Source: Chloroflexota bacterium
GTDB lineage: Bacteria; Chloroflexota; Anaerolineae; Anaerolineales; E44-bin32
Reading direction: 5' to 3'
Assembly (NCBI GenBank): GCA_022561385.1
Contig: JADFRG010000029.1
Span: 1 to 35,920, forward strand
Length of the DNA: 35,920 nt
Both the position numbers and the translations under genes were made by a program. The notes below the pieces were generated by a model that had not been told where the DNA came from, did no database searches, and saw only the letters and a program-made list of their open reading frames with translations. Below, piece by piece: positions 8,184 to 18,289 of the stretch (the first letter of the stretch is position 1; each line of letters starts with the position of its first letter).

Positions 8184-11100
8184 TTACCCCTCTCCGTCCA
8201 ATGGCTCAACCCGCATCAACACCGCCCTAACTATGCGGCGCATCTGATAAGTATCGGTTTGTTCGTCATACGCGTCGCAGGTGAGCAGCGTCACCCAAGC
8301 GCGCTCCTCGTGTCGGAAGATGGACGGATCGTTCGGCCGGACTAATTCCTCTTCGCGCACCTCGTAGACATAGCGCATCCCCCAGCCGTACAGGATGATC
8401 TGGTCACCGTAATTCAATTCCTGTAGCCGCGCGAATGGGCCGTCGGTTCCGTTGGGCAGGGTGATATGCCCACCGATGACGCTGTTGCCGGCCCAGGTGG
8501 GGAATGCGGTCCCCGCAAGGTACCCGGCTTGATCCCCTAGCCAGGTGACGTTCCATCCGTCGGGTCCCAATGGGATCCCCACCATATCCATTGTTACGCC
8601 CAGCGCGGGGATCTCCATCCACATCTCGCCGTAAGACTCGTAGGCCTGCGCCGCCGGTTGGGTCGGTATCGTCGTCAGACGATTTGGCGCAAAGCCGGTC
8701 TCGGGAGCCACGAGCGCGGAAGGCACGAAGATCGTCAGGTCCACTGAATCGGTATTGTTGCTCGGATCAACATCGGTCGAGCTGGTCGTCAGGTCGGCCT
8801 GGTTGGTCCCTCCCGGAGGCGCTCCCAGGCTGTTGACCACGGTCGAAATCGTCACCGTGTAATTGTCCGAAGGCGTCACAGTGCCGAAGGTCAGCGTGAT
8901 GGTGTTGCCTGAGATCGCTATCCCGGGTCCGCTGGGAGCGACCACCACGGTTGAAATATCCAGGAAGGCCGGAATGACGTCCGTGACCACCACATTGTCG
9001 GCATTCCCGACGCCGCCGTTGGTGATCACGAGAGTATAGGTGACCGTGTCGCCCACCTGAGCCGCGGATGGGCTGACGGCCTTGGTCACCGCTGGATCGG
9101 TAACCAACGCCGCACCGACGGTGAGCGTGTCGGTAGCAGTGTTCCCGGTGCCGCCGTTGGTCGAGCTGACCGCGCCGCTGGTGTTGACTTTCGTCCCGGT
9201 CGTCGCGCCGGTCACGGTGACGCTAAAGACGCAGCTTCCACCGGCGGCGATCGTGGCGCCGGTCAAGCTGATCGAATCATCCGCCGTGACCGTCAGGGTG
9301 CCTCCTCCGCACTCAGGGGTGATCGCGCTCGGGACTGTGACGCCGGAGGGCAGCGTGTCGGTGAAGGCCACTCCAGTTAACGCAGTTCCCGTGTTGGAGT
9401 TGGTGATCATAAACTGCAGCGTCGACGTGTTGCCTGCCGTGATTGAGCTCAGAGAGAAAGTCTTGGCGATCGACGGCGGCCCAATCGCGGTCACCGTATC
9501 GGAGTCGGCGTTATTGGTCTCGTCCCCCTCATTGATCACGTCATTCAGGTCGACCCTAGCTGTATTTGCCAGATCACCCGCGGCAGTCGGCGTCACTCCG
9601 ATCGTGACCGTGAAGCTGCCGGTGGTGGCACCGATCGTCACCGTCGCTCCGCTTGCATCGCAGGTTAGCACGTTGCTCACATCTATCGCGCAGCTGATGT
9701 TGCTTGAGTTTGTGATGTCCGTGAAGTTGCCCGCCGCTGGTAATCCGTAGGTGGCACCGGAAGGCAGCGAATCGCTCACGATTGTCTGTGTGTCCGCGAA
9801 GGCCGCATCCACCGGTCCCGCGTTGGAGACCGTGAGCGTCCAATTAAAAGCGACACCGACTGGCCCGCTGCCCGAATTATTGTTGGCCTTGGATACCTGC
9901 AGGTCTGGGAGGTTGATGAAGACGGTCTGGTCGTCCTGGTTTGAAGTCACGCCGTCCACCGTTGCAGAAGCGATGTTGGTGACCGACCCAGCGGTGACAT
10001 CTCCCCCGGTAATGGTGTAGGTCGCCGTGCAGGTAATCGACTCGTCCGGATCGAGAAAGGCGTCAAAGTCACCCACGGTGCTCACGTCAGGACAACTCTC
10101 GTCCGTAGACCGATCGTCGCTGATAACCACCGGACCGACCAGCGGAGCCGAACCATTGTTGCTCACCACATAGCTGTAATTCAGCGTATCGTCCTCGGCA
10201 GTATAGAAACTTTCGGCCACGCTTTTTGCCATCGTCAGGCCGGTCGTGGCATAGGTGGCGGTGGACGGCCCTGAATCGTGCACGGTGCCGTTGAAGGTCC
10301 CGTGGGAGTTGGCGGTGTTCAAATTCGAGCCCGACAGCGCCATCACCGGACCCACGACGCAGGTCTGCACGTCGAACAACGGCAGGGTCGCCGAGTCACA
10401 GCCCGAGAGGTCCACGCCCAGGTCGGTCAGCGTCGGATCGGTGACGTTGCCGCTTGTGAGCGGCACGTCCCCGATATTCTCCACGGTCATCTGATAGTAG
10501 ATATCGGATCCGACCGTCACCGCGACAAATGTCGTCCACGGGCCGGTTGCGCTGGTTGATACTTGCTTGAGGATCGATATCCCGGGGTTGACAGGGTTCA
10601 CGGTCAACGTATCGGAGGCCGTGTTCCCTGTTCCTGCGGTCGTGGCCGACACCGAGCCGCTGGTGTTAGCGTAGTCCCCGGTCGGAGTGACGGTGACATC
10701 GACCGTTACCGTGCACGTACCGCCGGCCGCAATCGTGCCCCCGCTGAATGAGATGGAAACTGCCGCGGCGACAGGCGTATAAGTAGGCGATCCGCAACCG
10801 GAAGTCGAGGCGCCGGTCGGGTCGGCAACCACCATCGAACTCGGGAACGTGTCGCTGAACGCGACGCCGGCCAACGCATCATCCGGATTGGGGTTGCTGA
10901 GGGTGAAGGTCAATGTGGAGGTGCCACCGGTAAGGATAGGGTTCGGGTTGAATAGCTTCGAGATGCTGGGTGGTGAGATGGCGGTGATGGAATCGCTGGC
11001 CGATCCACTGGGGCCGGTATTCGTCCCGCTCTCATCGGCCGAGATGAAACCGCTCACGTTCAGGTGCGGCCCGGCCGTGGTCACCGTGACAGTTACCGCC

Positions 11101-13259
11101 ATCACGCAGCTCGCGCCGGCTGCTAATGTGCCGACGGAGAATGAAATCGTGCTTGGAGAAGATGTGGTAAGGGTTCCGCCACAAACGGAGGGCGGCGGCG
11201 TGGTGGCGATGGTAACTCCAGCAGGCAACGTATCTGAAAAAGCGATTTCGCGCAGTATGACTCCAGAATTCGGATTGGTGATGGTGAAGCTCAAGCTGGA
11301 GCTGCCGCCAACCGCCACCGGATCCGGTGAAAACGATTTGCTGATGGTGGGTGGATTGGGAACGCCACAGCCGGTAAAGGAGACATTGTCGATGTTTAGA
11401 TCCGCCCCGCTGCTTGAGGTGTTTGCGCCGTAGCCGTAGAGTCTGAAGAAAGTCGTCCCGGTCGTGTTGGTATCGTCTGTGAAGTCGAATGGCATCCCGA
11501 AGGTTGTCCAAGTGGTCGTCGAATTGAAAGTGCTCTTCAGCGTCCAGCTCGTTCCGTCAGTGCCGAAATAGAGCTCACCGCTGTCTGGCCCGTTGCTCTT
11601 GATCTCGGTGTCGAACGTTAGCTTAACTTTCGTGTAATTGCGGGTGTCAATTGCAAATTGGATGAAGGCTGAGGTAGCGGTGTCGATCGGAGGGTCCTTC
11701 TGCCACCCGAACATCCGGACCGATTCAATGGGATTTCCCGAGGCGCTATCCGCTACACCGGTAATTGGACCTGGAACCGTGCCCCCGAAGGTAATGGCCG
11801 CGGTGCCGACATCGGCAGCCTGGGTGGAGGGTATCGGCGATCCGATCGGATCGGTGATCCCAGCGAAGCTCCACTGCGCCATCACCAGCCCGCAGACGAG
11901 CGTGGGCGTTAGAGGGTCGGTTCCGACGGCCACGCTGTCACTTGCATTCTTGCCGGTATCAGTCGTGCCGACGAAGAGATTGTCAGAAGTATTGTTGTAA
12001 GTACCCAGGACAGGAACAGTGACATTAACGCTCACGAGGCAGCTTCCGTTGGCCGGCACCGTTCCACCAGAGAACGAGATTGAGTCCGCCCCAGCCACGG
12101 GCGCGAAGGTCGGAGTCCCGCAGCCGGTGGTGCTGGCCCCGGTCGGGTTCGCCACCACCATGGCCCCCGGGCTGATCGGGAATGTATCGCTGAAATTCAC
12201 ATCGCTAATGGCAGCGGCGTTCGGGTTGCCAATTGTGAACGTGAGCGTTGATATACCGCCCACAATCGCCGGGTCGGGGGCGAAGGATTTCGAGATCGTG
12301 GTCGCTGTGGGATCGATGATCACCGCGATGCGAGCGCTCGTCGCAAAGTCGCTATTGTAATGGTAGCTGCTGCCGGAGAAGTCGTAGATCAGCGTGTTGA
12401 GCGTCTGGCTGCTGCCTCCGCCTCCAATGATCGTCACGTTGTAGTTAAGCGTGACGTTTCCGCCATATTTGCCGGTGCTCAGGCACGAGCGGTAGTTCGG
12501 CGAATTTGGATCATTTTCCCAGCTACAACCATCTGCGTAGAGCTTGGTTAATGCGTCGGGATCTGTGCCGCCGTTGGCCGAATAGGTTGAGGCGACGCTG
12601 TTGATGCTGAAAATCGTATTCGGGAAATTGATGAAGCTCTCGATTTGCTCGTAGCCGTTGGTGGCCGTTGAAGCGATCAGCTCAATGTTGTAGGTGCCGC
12701 CGACCACGAGCGTCAGGGTTCCGCCGGCTGGGACAGATACGCCGTCTAACTTGACATCATCGGTGGAGTTGCGGCTTTGAGAGATCAGGCGTTCCACGTA
12801 GATCTCACGCGGCGTCGGTGTGCTGGAGATGCCCAGAGTGTCTGCGGTAGCGGTGATGTGATACCTGCGGGTTTGGTCGTAGGCGGAGGAGTCGCGGTTA
12901 ATCTGGACCTCGTAATAGAAATCGTGACAGCTGCCGTTGGCGAGCGACGCGACGGCATCCGCCCCGGTGAACTGCGTAAGCGATCCGGGGCGCAGGTCGA
13001 TTAAAGCGTTCGCGGTGTCCCAGACAAAGGCCGACGTGACGTTGGTGGCATCTGTGTCACCGGTGTTGCAAACGCGTGCTCCAACCGGAAAGTTGTTTGG
13101 TCCGGTGGTCACGTCGTTGGAATCTAGCCCAACCACGTTCCACGTGATCGGAGTGATGGTGAGGATCGGCTGCGCCAGGGCCGGCAGCGCCGTGAAGAGG
13201 ATTGCTCCCAGCAGAGCGGCGAAGGTGATGGCGGCGAGAGGCGGGCTGGGGCGTTTCAT
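8184..13259 (-). CDS. Giant secreted DUF11-repeat surface protein with C-terminal sortase domain
   Basis: 1,691 residues. A signal peptide (1-29, ending ALPALA) is followed by a unique region to about 318. Seven to eight DUF11-type Ig-like repeats follow, recognisable by ISKSFxPDPxxVGG and FTITNPN variants, with a non-repeat beta-rich insert around 470-640. The last 153 residues are a sortase domain: His1598 in VIGGHITLP, Cys1661 in LLTCDAY and Arg1674 in QMRRIV, closely paralleling the TCDDYNEKTG region of S. aureus SrtA. Between repeats and sortase lies APETG (1518-1522), an LPXTG-like motif. No C-terminal membrane helix is present. Sortases are normally separate membrane enzymes. Here the protein may process itself or its neighbours and become linked to the cell surface; that is inference. 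No good ribosome binding site is visible before ATG 13259. Long plus-strand frames inside this gene are compositional shadows. Confidence 0.88.
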   Translation of the reverse strand: MKRPSPPLAAITFAALLGAILFTALPALAQPILTITPITWNVVGLDSNDVTTGPNNFPVGARVCNTGDTDATNVTSAFVWDTANALIDLRPGSLTQFTGADAVASLANGSCHDFYYEVQINRDSSAYDQTRRYHITATADTLGISSTPTPREIYVERLISQSRNSTDDVKLDGVSVPAGGTLTLVVGGTYNIELIASTATNGYEQIESFINFPNTIFSINSVASTYSANGGTDPDALTKLYADGCSWENDPNSPNYRSCLSTGKYGGNVTLNYNVTIIGGGGSSQTLNTLIYDFSGSSYHYNSDFATSARIAVIIDPTATTISKSFAPDPAIVGGISTLTFTIGNPNAAAISDVNFSDTFPISPGAMVVANPTGASTTGCGTPTFAPVAGADSISFSGGTVPANGSCLVSVNVTVPVLGTYNNTSDNLFVGTTDTGKNASDSVAVGTDPLTPTLVCGLVMAQWSFAGITDPIGSPIPSTQAADVGTAAITFGGTVPGPITGVADSASGNPIESVRMFGWQKDPPIDTATSAFIQFAIDTRNYTKVKLTFDTEIKSNGPDSGELYFGTDGTSWTLKSTFNSTTTWTTFGMPFDFTDDTNTTGTTFFRLYGYGANTSSSGADLNIDNVSFTGCGVPNPPTISKSFSPDPVAVGGSSSLSFTITNPNSGVILREIAFSDTLPAGVTIATTPPPSVCGGTLTTSSPSTISFSVGTLAAGASCVMAVTVTVTTAGPHLNVSGFISADESGTNTGPSGSASDSITAISPPSISKLFNPNPILTGGTSTLTFTLSNPNPDDALAGVAFSDTFPSSMVVADPTGASTSGCGSPTYTPVAAAVSISFSGGTIAAGGTCTVTVDVTVTPTGDYANTSGSVSATTAGTGNTASDTLTVNPVNPGISILKQVSTSATGPWTTFVAVTVGSDIYYQMTVENIGDVPLTSGNVTDPTLTDLGVDLSGCDSATLPLFDVQTCVVGPVMALSGSNLNTANSHGTFNGTVHDSGPSTATYATTGLTMAKSVAESFYTAEDDTLNYSYVVSNNGSAPLVGPVVISDDRSTDESCPDVSTVGDFDAFLDPDESITCTATYTITGGDVTAGSVTNIASATVDGVTSNQDDQTVFINLPDLQVSKANNNSGSGPVGVAFNWTLTVSNAGPVDAAFADTQTIVSDSLPSGATYGLPAAGNFTDITNSSNISCAIDVSNVLTCDASGATVTIGATTGSFTVTIGVTPTAAGDLANTARVDLNDVINEGDETNNADSDTVTAIGPPSIAKTFSLSSITAGNTSTLQFMITNSNTGTALTGVAFTDTLPSGVTVPSAITPECGGGTLTVTADDSISLTGATIAAGGSCVFSVTVTGATTGTKVNTSGAVSSTNGGTGNTATDTLTVGAALVTDPAVTKAVSPSAAQVGDTVTYTLVITNGGVGNADNVVVTDVIPAFLDISTVVVAPSGPGIAISGNTITLTFGTVTPSDNYTVTISTVVNSLGAPPGGTNQADLTTSSTDVDPSNNTDSVDLTIFVPSALVAPETGFAPNRLTTIPTQPAAQAYESYGEMWMEIPALGVTMDMVGIPLGPDGWNVTWLGDQAGYLAGTAFPTWAGNSVIGGHITLPNGTDGPFARLQELNYGDQIILYGWGMRYVYEVREEELVRPNDPSIFRHEERAWVTLLTCDAYDEQTDTYQMRRIVRAVLMRVEPLDGEG
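8694..8708 (-). other. LPXTG-like motif (APETG) upstream of the sortase domain
   Basis: Codons for A1518-P-E-T-G1522 followed by FAPN. It lies in the linker between the last DUF11 repeat and the sortase domain of the same polypeptide. A sortase cutting between Thr and Gly here would release the catalytic domain and leave an acyl-enzyme-linked repeat chain. The motif is seen; the cleavage is a hypothesis. Confidence 0.45.
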
Positions 13260-13661
13260 GCAATCAGTAGTACGCTTTGGATGGGCCCTCTACGCCGGGA
13301 CGCGTAATATTAGCGTCCTCAGTACCGGCGTCAGAGGCGACCGGCTCTATTTTATACGTTTAATGCGCGTGCGCGGCATGGATATGAGCCGGTCCAGAGT
13401 TTCGGGTTCTCGTTTGATTGCAGGCGCAATCCGGCAAATCTCGCGCTCACCTATCCATCATTTGGCCGCCGAAATTGGACCTCGAGGGTACTTCTGTGCC
13501 TACCATTGCCAAAGTCTCATGATCCGGCCTTCAGACGGGGCACCTTAAGGGATGGTCGAGCCAATGCCAGGTTAAATCTTACGCAAGTACCATGATCACA
13601 ACATTATTAGCAGTTTCTTCCGTGAAACGCTGTAATATGGAACGACTTGAAAGAATCTTCC
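13260..13661. other. Intergenic region between divergent genes
   Basis: About 400 bp lie between the minus-strand surface-protein gene and the plus-strand small ORF plus SDR gene. It should carry promoters in both directions. A TATAAAAT-like element reads on the minus strand at 13349-13356, but no matching -35 box is clear. No gene, tRNA or strong terminator is seen. Confidence 0.4.
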
Positions 13662-13784
13662 ATGGAAATCGCTTGCGCGCGTATTATTCAGAAGATCTTC
13701 CGTATGGTCAATAGTTTGCTGGCAACCATCCCTGGTGTGTACTCAATGACGAACGCAATGCGCGACGAAGGCAGCCTCGAGTGA
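13662..13784 (+). CDS. Small hypothetical protein overlapping the SDR start
   Basis: 40 codons from ATG 13662, beginning [13 protein letters not shown] and ending RDEGSLE, with an open frame back to 13626. The middle is amphipathic and helical in appearance ([16 protein letters not shown]). Its TGA stop overlaps the GTG start of the next gene in the arrangement GTGA, a classic sign of translational coupling. A weak purine-rich stretch (GAAAG) precedes the start. No family is recognised. The coupled overlap argues for a translated leader or small partner protein, but chance cannot be excluded. Confidence 0.35.
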   Translation: MEIACARIIQKIFRMVNSLLATIPGVYSMTNAMRDEGSLE

Positions 13785-14824
13785 CAAGGTCGTTCCTCGT
13801 CACTGGGGGTGCAGGCGTGTTGGGCCTAAACCTGATTCGCTACCTTCTGGCGAAAGGCCAAAGAGTGTCCTCGCTCGACATCTCGGCATTCGCGTTCGAG
13901 GATTTTGGAGGCCGCGTTAAAGTGATTACAGGCGACGTGCGCGACCGGCGGGTCGTTCAGCTTGCAATGGAAGGCATCGACATCGTTGTGCACACTGCGT
14001 CGGCACTTCCCCTGTACAATCCGGAAGACATTGCCTCAACCCAGGTGGACGGCACCCGGAATGTACTGGATTTCGCATTAACAAGTGGCGTGGAGCGGGT
14101 CGTACACATATCGTCGTCGGCGGTCTATGGAGTACCTGATCATCATCCGCTAATGGAAGAGGACCAGCGTCGAGGGGTAGGCCCATACGGCGAGGCCAAG
14201 GTAATGGCCGAAGAGGTCTGTGAGGATTACCGAGCGCGCGGAATGTGCATCCCAATATTGCGACCGAAATCATTTGTCGGCCCTGAGCGTCTCGGTATCT
14301 TCGCGATGCTCTACGACTGGGCCAAGGACGGCAAGAACTTCCCGGTGCTTGGAAAAGGCGACCTAGCCTACCAATACCTGGATGTCGAAGACTTATGCGA
14401 TGCAATTTGGCAATGTTCATCCCTGCCATGCGAAGTTACAAACGATACATTCAATATTGGAGCTAAGGAATTTGGAACTCCGAAAAGTGACTTTCAGGCG
14501 GTCCTCGACTACGCGGGGCATGGAAAACGCGTGATATCCATTCCAGAGGCGCCTGCTGTCTTCATGCTTCGGTTATTCGAACGAATAGGTTTCTCACCCC
14601 TGTACAAATGGATTTACGAAACCATCGGTAAAGAATCCTACCTTTCAATTGATAAGGCCGAACGCGTCCTGGGCTTCCGACCCAAATACTCGAACAAAGA
14701 GGCCTTGATCCGCAACTTCCAGTGGTACTTAGACAACCTGGACAGCTTTGAACATGCTTCTGGGGTCACGCACGGTCTCCCCTGGCGACAAGGAATTCTT
14801 AAGCTGGCAAAATGGGTGTTCTAG
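13781..14824 (+). CDS. NAD(P)-dependent epimerase/dehydratase, extended SDR family
   Basis: 347 residues. The Rossmann fingerprint TGGAGVLG (residues 8-15) binds the dinucleotide. The active site shows SSSAVYG near 111-117 and the catalytic pair Y136 and K140 in PYGEAK. The layout resembles nucleotide-sugar epimerases and 3-beta-hydroxysteroid dehydrogenase-like SDRs; the substrate cannot be named. GTG 13781 is chosen because the glycine fingerprint follows at once and because the upstream small ORF overlaps it. The C-terminal 80 residues ([19 protein letters not shown], then [16 protein letters not shown]) match the substrate-binding region of the family. No obvious operon partner lies downstream. 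Confidence 0.85.
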   Translation: MTRSFLVTGGAGVLGLNLIRYLLAKGQRVSSLDISAFAFEDFGGRVKVITGDVRDRRVVQLAMEGIDIVVHTASALPLYNPEDIASTQVDGTRNVLDFALTSGVERVVHISSSAVYGVPDHHPLMEEDQRRGVGPYGEAKVMAEEVCEDYRARGMCIPILRPKSFVGPERLGIFAMLYDWAKDGKNFPVLGKGDLAYQYLDVEDLCDAIWQCSSLPCEVTNDTFNIGAKEFGTPKSDFQAVLDYAGHGKRVISIPEAPAVFMLRLFERIGFSPLYKWIYETIGKESYLSIDKAERVLGFRPKYSNKEALIRNFQWYLDNLDSFEHASGVTHGLPWRQGILKLAKWVF

Positions 14825-14943
14825 CCCCTTGCAGAAACGGATGTCGGAGCGCTGAGGGTGCTGCAGGACGGAGGACTCGCGGGGGTCGTTTCTGTTGAAT
14901 TCATTCTCGATGCTCGGTGAGGAATTGAGAAAGAGGAGACGTT

Positions 14944-16128
14944 TTGAAATTCGCTTCCACGACTATAACATCGGGGAACCTCGCTGAGGCCTCCCGAACC
15001 GTATTATCTGACATCGAAGTGACGATGGAGGGAAAGGGAGCCGACTTGGCTCTGCTTTTCTTCTCCCCTCACTTTGCTGACGAAGGCCAAAAGATCGCGA
15101 ATGAATTGGTTGAGGGTTTGGGGCTGACCGTCCTGCTCGGGTGTACCGCTGCGGGTGTCATAGGCAAACAGCACGAAATTGAGGACGAACCAGGGCTGGC
15201 GGTCCTCGCGGCGCATCTACCGGATGTCAAACTTTCGCCCTTCGTCTTGGAGGAGGTGGATTGGGATCAACTGGTCCGCAGCAAATACGCGTTGATCGAT
15301 GCAGTTGCAGCCCCAGAGGATACGAGCCTATTTGTAATGGTTGGTGATCCGTATTCGACTCCTATGGTTCAGGTATTGGAGGCGTTTAACTCGAGCTACC
15401 CAATGGTCCCGATTGTGGGAGGTATGGCCAGCAGCCCACCCGAGATAACTCCCAACCTCATAATCCTCAATGATCGGCAGATTTCGAGCGGAGTGGCGGG
15501 AGTCGCGCTGAGTGGGGAGATCGAGATTGAGATTATTGTCTCCCAAGGGTGTCGACCGATTGGTAGGCCATTTTCGGTAACCTCGGCTCATCGGAACCTG
15601 ATCCTGGGACTGGATAATTCCCCGCCGCTGGCCCAAATTGAGACATTGGTGAATGAGCTGCCAGAGGAAGACCGTAGATTGTTGCAGAATGGCCTGTTCG
15701 TCGGGAAAGCTATCGATTCAGATCGGACGGAACTGGGGAGGGGCGATTATCTAATCCGAAGCCTTATGCAGATCGACCAAGCTAGCGGTGCGATAGCCAT
15801 TGGCGACAACGTCGAGGAGGGGGAAACTATCCAGTTTCATCTCCGAGATGCGACAACCGCAGTGGAGGACTTGGAAATGCTGCTGTCGTTGCAGTCACTT
15901 CATGGTCCAGCGAGCGGCGCGCTGCTATTTTCGTGCAATGGTCGCGGAAGACACCTTTACGACCATCCCGATGGTGACATATCCGTCATCCAGAAGTCGC
16001 TGGGGGACGTAGAACTTGCAGGCTTCTTTTGCGCAGGAGAGATTGGACCGATTGGGGGTAGGAATTTCCTCCATGGTCACACCGCTAGCTTGGCTCTATT
16101 CCGACAGCCTGGACATCGCGCCAGCTGA
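14944..16128 (+). CDS. FIST domain-containing sensory protein
   Basis: 394 residues with FIST-N (about 20-215) and FIST-C (about 230-385) patterns: LLFFSPHF, LLGCTAAGVIG, VPIVGGMAS, GVAGVALSG in the N-terminal half and ALLFSCNGRGR, AGFFCAGEIGPIGG, HGHTASLALF in the C-terminal half. FIST proteins bind small ligands and often feed signalling systems, sometimes as separate chains. No effector domain is fused and no kinase is adjacent. The start is TTG 14944, supported by AGAGGAG about six bases upstream. No signal peptide or membrane segment is seen, so it should be cytoplasmic. Ligand unknown. Confidence 0.88.
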   Translation: MKFASTTITSGNLAEASRTVLSDIEVTMEGKGADLALLFFSPHFADEGQKIANELVEGLGLTVLLGCTAAGVIGKQHEIEDEPGLAVLAAHLPDVKLSPFVLEEVDWDQLVRSKYALIDAVAAPEDTSLFVMVGDPYSTPMVQVLEAFNSSYPMVPIVGGMASSPPEITPNLIILNDRQISSGVAGVALSGEIEIEIIVSQGCRPIGRPFSVTSAHRNLILGLDNSPPLAQIETLVNELPEEDRRLLQNGLFVGKAIDSDRTELGRGDYLIRSLMQIDQASGAIAIGDNVEEGETIQFHLRDATTAVEDLEMLLSLQSLHGPASGALLFSCNGRGRHLYDHPDGDISVIQKSLGDVELAGFFCAGEIGPIGGRNFLHGHTASLALFRQPGHRAS

Positions 16129-16447
16129 CGTGTTACCCCAGCTTGGCTGAGTCGCGCCTATTTATTTTGGCAGATGCAAGGTCATGAAGTGTAGCTCCAT
16201 GACCAAGCGCGCGAACTTCAAGAATTATTGGGTCAAAAAAATCGCGGGCGGATCTCTTGCGACGCAAGATTGGAAGAAAGTATGCCTTCGCGACGAGTTG
16301 AAGGCGAAGGGGCGCACAGAAAGTACCCCAATGGCTAAGAGGCTGACCGCATAAACCGTGTCCGCCTGCACCCGTTCTCTGGGGCGGCTGCCCTCGCTTC
16401 TGTGGGGGCTCGAGCAGGTGAGCAAGCACCGTCAACTCTCCTCCGCC
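16129..16447. other. Intergenic region between convergent genes
   Basis: A 56-codon plus-strand frame (16184-16354; MKCSSMTKRANFKNYW...) is open but lacks a ribosome binding site and any recognised family, so it is not called. No terminator hairpin with a T-run is evident despite the convergent arrangement. Confidence 0.35.
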
Positions 16448-17311
16448 TCAGCTCTTAGAATCGCCGCGCAGGAATTCGTCCATTAACTTGTTCACCCGGT
16501 CTGCTTCCTCGTGTTGCACCCAATGGGTCGCCTCCTCGATGAAGACCAGGCGGCCGTCGTCACACAAGTCGATGCTCGGCTGAGCCATTTCCCGCCCCAG
16601 AAACTTATCTTGGGCTCCCCAAATGAGCAGGGTCGGAACCGATATGGCAGGGTTGGCGGGGCGCGGATGGGGTCTCTGCACGAGGGCTCGATACCAGTTG
16701 AGCATAGAAGTGTAGGCCCTGGGTTGAGACCAGGCCCGACGATAGGCGTCCAGGTCAGTCTCCGTAAACGTGCCAGGCCGACTGCTGCCCATCATCGCCT
16801 GCGCGGGCGCCTCCCAGTTCTTCTGTCGGGCTAGTCTTTCCGGCAGCCACGGAAGTTGAAAGTAGAGCACGTACCGGCTCCTGCGCATTTGGGTGAAACT
16901 GCGCCTCACATGTCTTTTCATCACCGACATGTGAGGGACGTTGATAACCACCATGCGCGCTACCCGCTCAGGATATTTAGCGGCCACCCACCAGGCCACC
17001 GCCGCACCCCAGTCATGCCCAACCACAAAGGCCTTTTCCTGCCCAGCGGCATCTATGAGGCCGATCACATCCGCGGCTAATTCATCCAACTTGTAGGCCG
17101 CGATCCCCTCCGGCTTATCGCTCAGGTTGTAGCCCCGTTGGTCAGGAGCCCACACCCGATAGCCTGCGGCGGCAAAAAACGGAATTTGTTCCCGCCAGCC
17201 ATACCAGAATTCAGGAAATCCGTGCAGCAGAATAACCAATCGACCTTTGCTGGGGCCATCCTGGACCACGTGCAGATTGATTCCGTTTGTTGTGATCTGT
17301 TTATGCTCCAT
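16448..17311 (-). CDS. Alpha/beta hydrolase, epoxide hydrolase-like
   Basis: 287 residues, the normal length for soluble bacterial epoxide hydrolases. The oxyanion motif HGFPE is at 30-34. The nucleophile elbow GHDWGAAV places Asp100 as nucleophile, which excludes serine esterases and points to epoxide hydrolase or dehalogenase chemistry. Asp235 (WGAQDKFLG) and His263 (ATHWVQHE) complete the triad. The aromatic-rich cap region (TSMLNWYRAL) is compatible with the Tyr residues of epoxide hydrolases. Fluoroacetate-type dehalogenases share much of this and remain an alternative. The gene converges with the FIST gene and is divergent from the phosphoesterase gene. No signal peptide. Confidence 0.85.
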   Translation of the reverse strand: MEHKQITTNGINLHVVQDGPSKGRLVILLHGFPEFWYGWREQIPFFAAAGYRVWAPDQRGYNLSDKPEGIAAYKLDELAADVIGLIDAAGQEKAFVVGHDWGAAVAWWVAAKYPERVARMVVINVPHMSVMKRHVRRSFTQMRRSRYVLYFQLPWLPERLARQKNWEAPAQAMMGSSRPGTFTETDLDAYRRAWSQPRAYTSMLNWYRALVQRPHPRPANPAISVPTLLIWGAQDKFLGREMAQPSIDLCDDGRLVFIEEATHWVQHEEADRVNKLMDEFLRGDSKS

Positions 17312-17590
17312 GAGGGTGGTTGCGTTCCTCGCGTTTGACGTTTCGCTTCATTAACTCGGAAGGTCAGATATCGGTCGAGATGCTGATCAATGACTTAATT
17401 TCGGACGACGAAAGTTGAATAGGAAGGAGCTCGCGAGCCAAATAATCTCAGCTCATAGCAGGATGATAACCCCCTTGAGAAGCTCTCCCACCGACCTGTG
17501 GGAAGTTGCGCGCCCATTGCTGTTGGGTCGAATTGGATATATCCCCAAACGACAGAAAGAATGAAAATAGGGAACCTGTAGGGAAGCTCT

Positions 17591-18214
17591 ATGAGACTCT
17601 TGTTGTTCAGCGACCTGCACCGAGACACCGAAGCGGCGGCCGATCTCGTGGAGCGTGCACGGACCGCGGATGTGGTTGTGGGTGCCGGAGATTACTCGAC
17701 CGTCCACGAGGGCCTTGACGAGATCCTCTCGATCCTACAGCAGATTGAGGTGCCGACGATCCTGGTTCCCGGCAACAACGAGACGACCGACGAGCTCGGC
17801 CAGGCTTGCTCGGGGTGGGAATCGGCGCACGTGCTTCACGGGAACGGCGTCACCGTGGGTGGCATGACGTTCTACGGTCTTGGAGGCGGGGTCCCGGTCA
17901 CACCGTTCGGCGATTGGAGCTATGACTTCACCGAGCACGAGGCGCTGGCGCTTCTTTCAGACTGCCCTACCAAGTGTGTGCTCCTGTCTCACTCGCCGCC
18001 CAATGGCGTGGTCGACCTGTCGTCAGACGGCGAGAACCTGGGAAGCACCGCCGTGCGGGACACCGTGTTAACTCAGCGTCCATTGCTCGTCGTTTGCGGG
18101 CACATCCACCCGAGCGCCGGACAGCAAGGCACGCTCGGTGACTCGACCGTGGTGAACGTGGGTCCACAGGGATTGGAATGGGAGCTTGACGTTCCTGGGG
18201 CCACAGCCAACTAG
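17591..18214 (+). CDS. Calcineurin-like metallophosphoesterase
   Basis: 207 residues with the full dimetal signature: D8-L-H10, G33-D34, G61-N-N-E64 in place of the usual GNHD/E, LSHSPP with H134, and GHIH at 170-173. Such small single-domain enzymes cleave phosphomonoesters, phosphodiesters or nucleotides; the substrate cannot be predicted. GNN in place of GNH is common in the YfcE/MJ0936-like branch. AGGGA lies seven bases before ATG 17591. It appears to be monocistronic. Confidence 0.88.
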   Translation: MRLLLFSDLHRDTEAAADLVERARTADVVVGAGDYSTVHEGLDEILSILQQIEVPTILVPGNNETTDELGQACSGWESAHVLHGNGVTVGGMTFYGLGGGVPVTPFGDWSYDFTEHEALALLSDCPTKCVLLSHSPPNGVVDLSSDGENLGSTAVRDTVLTQRPLLVVCGHIHPSAGQQGTLGDSTVVNVGPQGLEWELDVPGATAN

Positions 18215-18289
18215 TCGGCGCAGCACCCGCTTTCCTGCAACCTCCCCTCCGGCCTGCCGTACGCTTGTTAGAAACGTGAGATAGGTCCC

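Noticed and set aside
9082-9750. 222-codon plus-strand frame, and similar ones at 10849-11433 and 12937-13548
   Set aside because: They are antisense to the DUF11-repeat gene; their Val/Pro/Thr-rich composition mirrors the repeats and shows no domain.
16184-16354. 56-codon plus-strand frame rich in Lys/Arg
   Set aside because: No ribosome binding site, no known family, and no coupling to neighbours.
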